A DNA stretch of 64,000 nt from Pomacea canaliculata (Eukaryota; Mollusca; Gastropoda; Architaenioglossa; Ampullariidae). The DNA lies in the NCBI RefSeq assembly GCF_003073045.1, contig NW_020229207.1, positions 1-64,000 on the forward strand, read 5' to 3'. Position numbers and translations under genes: made by a program. Positions 58,152 to 64,000 of the stretch are shown in pieces; positions within the stretch are counted from its first letter, which is position 1, and each line of letters opens with the position of its first letter. The notes under the pieces were generated by a model. It was not told the origin of the DNA. It did no database searches and saw only the letters and a list, made by a program, of their open reading frames with translations.

Positions 58152-59559
58152 TACTTTTATTAGTTTGGTTGTGTTTTTGGTGCCCATTGTGTAGGCCGAA
58201 GCTTTTTCCGTTGCCGTGCAGAACTGTTTGACTATTATTTTCTTCTGCGACTTTCGAATTTTCCGTCGACTTCCGGTCTTTTCTGTATAACGGCTCATTT
58301 TGAAGATCTTCAAGAGCACACAGTCAGTCCTTTCCTTTAAAAATGTTAGCGCAATTTTCCTGTGGTTTGTGATTTCATCTCTGCCAGCAGTCTTCTGGCA
58401 ATTTTAGCTCCGTCGACACGAGTCTCTGTTGATGTATTCTGCGTTTCTACAGAAGACTTAGTCTTTCCAACCTGCAGATTGGAACTGATGGCCGTTGAGA
58501 GCCAGCACGGGTCCTTTAACCCTGCCATCACCTGCTGCATGTCTGCTTCACAGCCATCTGCTGTTTGTGATCATCCCCTTTATCTGTGAACAGTGTCTAC
58601 ATTCGAAACTTACAAGTCCGATCTCGGAACAAATCTCTTTAAGAAGCATATTTCCTATTCCCTCACTTATAAATTCTTTACCTTTATCCATGCATTTGGT
58701 ATCTGTTTATAATGGTGCTATACTTCAGTTGTAGTTGTGTTTCTTTTATGGCTGGCTATCGGTTGGTTTTGGAGTTGGTTGTGTATAGCGAATTGAGCTC
58801 GCCTCCATATTGAGGAATGCGCTCTACACATGATATTATTTATTGCTTTGAGCATTTGTTTTCACATAGTATATATATATTGAGGGAATGGGAGCAGGAT
58901 GATAAAACAGCAGACGTAAAGCCTTGTCACTCTAATTCAACAAGGAATACGTTGGTTGTATTATCTCAATAATGTACTTTCAGATTTTACAATGCTGCTT
59001 TCTCAGATTGAACATTTTTAGTAAATTTCATCAGAAACAGAATATCTTCTTAGCCGATCTGCCGACTGCCGATTAAAAAAAAAAAAATCCAAAAAATGCT
59101 ACAACCCATTTTCATTCCTTTTCAAGTTGCTTTGTTCAGTTTTTTCATGATTTAAATGTGTTTTTGTTAGTTGCTATTGACTGCGTCTTGTCTAGATGAT
59201 GATGCTGATTGATACTACTCGTACAACCCACAACAGTTCATCGTCTTTTTTTTATCGGTGTCATCGCCATTTTCTGTTCGTTCACACATTTTTTGTGATT
59301 TGTGTCTTCACCCCCTTGCCTCAGTTGACAGCACATCAAAGAGATGAAAGTGAAAGGAAGAGCAGTCAACGTTCACTTGCTGCTCACAGTAGTTTTCTTC
59401 CAAATCTGTTCATGTCTTCTGTTTGTTGGGAGGGTTGGGCAACGCGTCTTGAAAATTGAATTGAATGCTCATCACCGTCGCAGATGAATGTTTGTTTTGT
59501 GCAAGGAGACCAGTCGTCTACCTTTGTACCCAAATTTAAAAGACACGTTTGCTGTGCAC

Positions 59560-59740
59560 AGGAACGACAATTGTACACGAACTCGACGACCCTAGAAGAG
59601 ACCTCGAGGACGAAGAGTTTCTCACCAGACGGCCACAGACAGCTGCTGACTACTGCAAGCACCTGCACCACACCTGGCAAACACCTGGCAAACACCTGCA
59701 GCTCCGTTACGTCGGTTGGACTTCACTTTCTGAACACAAG
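59560..59740 (+). other. 5' exon of module D peptide gene
   Basis: Ends CTGAACACAAG at 59740, followed by donor GTGAGTGAAAG. Intron 59741-60881 ends TAATTTTTAG, and the start codon follows one base later. The left boundary is only a guess. The exon contains two tandem ACCTGGCAAAC words. Frames cross it but none is clearly coding. Confidence 0.5.
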
Positions 59741-60882
59741 GTGAGTGAAAGTTTCTTTGCATCATCTTCTGTCTTACTGTTTGAGTCGAGCTAAAGACGT
59801 TGGCCTCTTTGGAGTTTCGATGTTTTGCTGAAGCACGCTTAGGTGATTCCGGTAATAATCTTGCAGGCATTTTCCCTCACCTGCAATTGTATTTCTCAGG
59901 AAATATTTTAATTGCTTTATATTACTTTTGAGAACAGGCACGTCCAGTGTATGTTTAATAAGTATTTCTACTTGTACAGTACTGATGCTAGTCTCCACAT
60001 CTTTCGTATGGTTATTGCGGGGGTGGTAATAGTGCTGCTAGCCGATTCAGCATTTTGAGTTTCATTGGCAGCAGAAGTAGTCGTCTTTTTGCACATAAAC
60101 ACACGTAGCTTTACCACACACTGCTAATGTTTCCAAGGATAGAGCTTGTCACACATTTGACTGTCGAACAATTCTATATAAACTTTCCTACTTATTACAT
60201 ACAAATTTTAAATGTGCAAACTGTCGTTCTATGAAGTCTAGATGTATGCACCCGCCTGCTTGGATATCTGTTACCAAATGTACACTGCTAGCAAGGGTCT
60301 TCTCTCTTCTTGTTCGTCTCTTTCTCTCCACTCTTATACCGCCCAACCTGCTCCTTCAGAAAGTGTGATAGTCAAATAACTAGAGTTGCTCACAACTATC
60401 ATGTTAAACGTAGCCGACACTTGGAATCATACATTTTCGTGTTCCTTATCACTCCGAGTGGAGTATAGGGCCGTGGAATCATAAATGTCTAGACTTTACA
60501 ACAAAAACGGTATTTTGTTTTTAACTTTACGTGAGCTGTTGTCATCCTATTGTCACTTTAAATCATAAGACTTTAGTTTTTCCTTTAATTTATTTAATTT
60601 GTTCCTTGCTATTGTCTCAATTTCTATCTTTATTTATTTTACACCTCTTTGTTTTCTTTTCTTCCAGCTTAAGATGATCCCACTATATATTTATGTCATG
60701 ATATTTTTTTGGCTAGCTACGATATCTACCAACATGTCTCCATCTGTTTTCTTTTTTGTGTTTCTTTTTCACTACTTATTTTCTTCAATTTTTCTTTCAT
60801 CTCTTAATGTTTGTTTCTATTTCGTTCATTCTTTTCTAATTCTTATAGTTTCTTTAATTCTTGATTCTGCATAATTTTTAGC

Positions 60883-61242
60883 ATGGCAGGTGTCCAGCTG
60901 TTTACAACCCTTCTCCTGATGACTGTCGCCATGGTTACCATAGCATCTGCTCTTCCTTCTGGTCATAAACCGCTGGACACCTTGAGCCAGGACTCCGCTG
61001 CACGACTGGTTCGTCGCCGACGAGAAACCCGGGCGTTGCCGGAAGTGGCCTCTGGTATTAATTCCGGCTCCATTCTTAATGGGCTGATCCGGATGACTCG
61101 ACCCGCTGACTCGGAGGACCCGGAGCCGATAAATAACAATGGTAAGAGGATCGTCTCTCCCCATGCCACTTCCATCTTCGGCGGCTCAAAGCCCTTCCCG
61201 AACAGGCTATACGATCCAATGCATCCCTTGATACTAAGCTAG
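60883..61242 (+). CDS. Secreted peptide precursor, module D copy
   Basis: 119 residues from MAGVQLFTTLLL. This copy lacks the in-frame ATG upstream of the acceptor that A, B, C and E have, which supports MAGV as the true start in all copies. Signal peptide ending TIASA, propeptide LPSGHKPLDTLSQDSAARLV, cleavage site RRRR. The core (ALPEVASGINSGSILNGLIR, then TRPADSEDPEPINNN) differs from all other copies and ends in GKR, so it may be amidated. The tail after GKR is also unlike the others, although DNA similarity returns right after the stop (GAGAAATGTAGCTCTTCAGG). Function unknown. Confidence 0.7.
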   Translation: MAGVQLFTTLLLMTVAMVTIASALPSGHKPLDTLSQDSAARLVRRRRETRALPEVASGINSGSILNGLIRMTRPADSEDPEPINNNGKRIVSPHATSIFGGSKPFPNRLYDPMHPLILS

Positions 61243-62410
61243 AAAGTGCCTGGGAGAAATGTAGCTCTTCAGGGTGCAAGCCTTAAGGAATCGTCTTTTC
61301 GCCAACAGGAAAACCGATAAAGATAAAATTAACAACATTTGGGACAAATGCAGGCAAAATGACAAGCTGGGATTTTATTTCACCAGATATTACAATGTTA
61401 GTGTGATTTTTCATGTAGTCACGTAGTTCGTAACTATTTTACTAGCATCTTAAGAACAGATCGAGGAAACCCAACGCTTTAAGTTCAAGAAAAAGAAGAC
61501 AGCCCCTCATCGCGCCACTAAGTAGCGGAAGTATGTGAAAGATCACGTGGTTCTCCTAAAATCCCACTTCACCGGTAATCACATCAGAATAATATACAAA
61601 ATGCAATTTCCATGAGCTGCATAGAGGCGCCTTGTCGCTTTATCCGCAGAGATGACCAAAGACAAACTCAGGAGTCGTCCTTGTGTCACCAAGGTGGCGG
61701 CTGACATCTCACCCACATTTTCCAAACGTAACATGGCTACACTGACTACTGAAAGAAGATTTGTGGCTCAGATTCCTTCTTCTAAACAGCAAAAAGGAAG
61801 AGTGGTGGGGGTGGTGGGGTGTTGCTGAAGTTACTATGGTTATGAATTAAGACTGAATACAAAACTTTAGAACAGTATTAGAAATCGGCTTTGGCCTGGC
61901 ATGAAGTATATCTCGGCTATTTCTCCTTTTGGCTTGATTAAACTGGAAAATAAACAACAACAACAACAGTTAATATGTTTATACATTTGTGAGCTTTGTA
62001 GTTGCATGCGTGTGTACGTGTGTCTGTATGCGTGCGTGTGTGCAAGCACGCGAAAGTCTGCCCTTGTAATCAGGCAGTGCACGTACTGTAGACAGGTAGA
62101 AACTCAATGTGTAAAAACATAAAAAGTGTCATATAACATATGTAAGTAGCTTAAAACTTTCTAATAGCTAAACGAAGGACACCAGAATTTTTAAAGCGTT
62201 AATAATGCTTCAAACAATTCAAGAAAACAAAAATACGTTATCATGTTATCAGTTGTTACATAAGAAAAGCAAAAATTCAGTAAACAACAGGAGATTTGTT
62301 TTCATATCAACATAAATTTGCGATCATAATAATATAGTAAATTTTAAGAGACACAATGAGCGTCCACTACGGCACACAGACGAGTACATAACGTGACTGC
62401 CACGTATGCT

Positions 62411-63017
62411 TCTCGTCGTTTGCCCCGACGTCTCTGCTTGGTGTTTGCAAAGATCCGCAATTACTTTGAATGGGAAGATTTTTAATGGTACTTTTTAAAA
62501 TTGTATTCACTCTCTGAGAGTAAGACCAACAGGTGTTTAAGCTTGAAAAGGAACTTTACTTCTCCAGTCTCAAGTGACAAGAAGACTACTATGACCAGGG
62601 CTTTTCTCAAACGATACACTACATCAGAGTTGGAAGAGGAGGTTCAAGTGAAGGGTAAAGACACAGAAGCTAAACGACCTGGTAGTCATACTCTCAGTGG
62701 GTGAATACTATTAGATTTCAGCATACGAAGGCACAAAAGTACAGACCTTCCAAAATCAATGTCCTGAAGCAGTTTCTAATAACATTCCCATGAAAAAATA
62801 ACAAGTAAAAATTTTCCAATTCAAAGTAATTGTAGATCTTTGGCCACTATGTGTATTGGTCGCAGGCTAGTTGAAAAACGACAAGATTCGGCCAAGCTTG
62901 GGCAAATGTTTATATCTTTTTTGGGAATGTTTGCTGGGAATATTGCCAGTCAGGGTTAGTGCGATGTCTTTGTAAAGTTGCTTTGTAATCTAAGAGCAAC
63001 AGCGTTTGTAGTATTGT
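62411..63017. other. Unassigned spacer
   Basis: Sequence beyond the head of module D. A 67-codon frame at 62501-62704 (KTTMTRAFLKRYTTSELEEE) has no recognised motif. Nothing else is supported. Confidence 0.4.
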
Positions 63018-64000
63018 CTAGGAGAAGCAATGACAAAGAGAAAGGTTGTTCCCTGAACTTTCAGTCGTTAGAAACTGATGTGTGACATAGATACGTGACA
63101 TCACGAGGCAGCCTATCTTGTGGTGCCCATGCTCTCCCTGGCTGTCTTTACCTTCCTCAACCCTCTTCAAGCAACAATTCAACATCTGCGACACGCGGGT
63201 GTCGAACAGGCTTCTGCGCGCGCCTCCGGCTAAAGATGCTAGTTCTTTAATCACAAAACTGTCCATTTACCTTTCAAAAAAAAAAAAAAATAAATAAAAA
63301 AAAAATAAAAGAGCACGACAGAAAGAAAAAAAAAAGATTGCCTCCATCCATGTCTTTCTCACTCCCTTTCCACGGCTTTTACTTTTTAATCATGTAAAAC
63401 ACAGCATAGACATTTTTTTTCTACTGCATTTTAAATAGTTTTTTTAAAATTTAGTTTTATTTGACATTTGTTCCGTGAGGGACAGTACGTACCATGATCC
63501 ATCCATATTAAGCTCTAAAATCTGACAGAGCTATAGAGAGGTATCTTGACGACACAAACGACGATAAAAACAGTTACAAAATGAAAGAGCGGAGGTCGAG
63601 CTCTGTCCATCGTGCGTCAAGCCACAAAAATAAAATAAAATAACTTAAAAAAAAAATTAAAAAAATACAAAAAATACAAAAACAAATAAACCAACAAAAA
63701 ACAAAACAAATAAAACCAAGAAAAAAAAATAACAAAAATTAAACTGTCGCATTTCAACACTTTTAATTGGACACCTAGAAGCAATGCACAGGAAGAAAAT
63801 GTCCCCCACCTCCCATGTTTATCGTGGCCGCCATAACTTTCAGTTTAGGAAAGAAAATAACAATTGAACAGCAGATTCTGCTTTTAAAAAAGTGAAGATT
63901 AAAATCACGTTATTAAAAGTGTGCACCTCAATAATAAACTAATTGAAACAAGGCTTATGTATTAAGTAAATAAATGCACGGGGAAACAATCAAATAACAG
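63018..64000 (+). repeat. Flank repeat X, copy 2
   Basis: Direct copy of 41076-42010 (shared AGGAGAAGCAATGACAAAGA start) extending to the window edge, where it includes the empty MITE site matching 53350-53524. Contains A-rich low-complexity sequence at 63270-63335 and 63625-63740. No gene is supported. Confidence 0.75.

Larger units (their letters stand above)
57191..62410 (-). repeat. Array module D (inverted orientation)
   Basis: Inverse copy of B, running from the shared tail junction (57.1-57.5 kb, inverse of 49.84-50.19 kb) to the head end at CTGCCACGTATGCTTCTCGT. It holds the TATA-like word (58057), the 64-codon frame (58346-58540, minus), the 5' exon, a 1,141-bp intron, the D peptide gene and the hAT-free target site (about 61656). 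A poly-T tract lies at 58119-58150. Confidence 0.85.

Noticed and set aside
34566-64000. Possibility that the module array is one giant virus-like or Polinton-type element
   Set aside because: No capsid, polymerase B, integrase or packaging frame was seen, and the copies have no common terminal repeats; segmental duplication explains the layout better.

Overview
This is a eukaryotic (metazoan) window with three parts. Long AT-rich introns with GT-AG borders, many hAT DNA transposons and simple repeats, and a giant gene of FN3-like modules of a kind common in lophotrochozoans suggest an invertebrate, most likely a gastropod mollusc. That is inferred from style; no marker gene fixes the species.

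Part 1 (about 2.4-28.9 kb, + strand) is one interrupted gene. I traced 48 exons whose splice phases all agree (8,640 coding nt, 2,880 codons, no in-frame stop noticed). It encodes an extracellular-type protein with about 16 repeats of a fibronectin-III-like module marked by a 'D-x-T-P-P...G-x-V-x-D-G' linker and a 'W-x-G-F-x-D-x-E-S-G-I-x-x-Y-E-V-A-x-G-T-x-P-G' core. It also has a PAN/apple-like cysteine domain, a cysteine-rich middle and several furin-type sites. Both ends are missing. Its introns carry two small hAT elements with 8-bp target duplications and SINE-like pieces.

Part 2 (29.2-34.6 kb) is a long hAT (ZMYM1/TTF-zinc-finger type) transposon with terminal inverted repeats and an 868-codon transposase frame. 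Its two flanks do not share a target duplication: the left is the host gene and the right is repeat array, so a rearrangement probably runs through it.

Part 3 (34.6-64 kb) is a young array of five copies (A, B, C, E, D in map order) of a 3-6 kb module, oriented + + - + -. The segment from about 44.9 to 62.4 kb is a large inverted repeat (B mirrors D, C mirrors E). Each module carries a two-exon gene for a small secreted precursor: a near-invariant signal peptide and propeptide, a multibasic cleavage site, then a mature region that differs sharply between copies although its flanks are almost identical. One copy (E) predicts an amidated peptide resembling the CRF/urocortin/sauvagine family; another (B) predicts a cationic amphipathic helix. 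Conserved signal plus hypervariable mature core is the pattern of venom, antimicrobial and hormone-mimic families, and this cluster is the best candidate here for an undescribed system. One copy (C) looks degraded and is treated as a fossil. A 1.39-kb hAT insertion in module A with exact target duplication, absent from the same site in B and D, and a small MITE near 53.4 kb with an empty counterpart near 63.95 kb, help order the events. No tRNA, rRNA or CRISPR array was seen.
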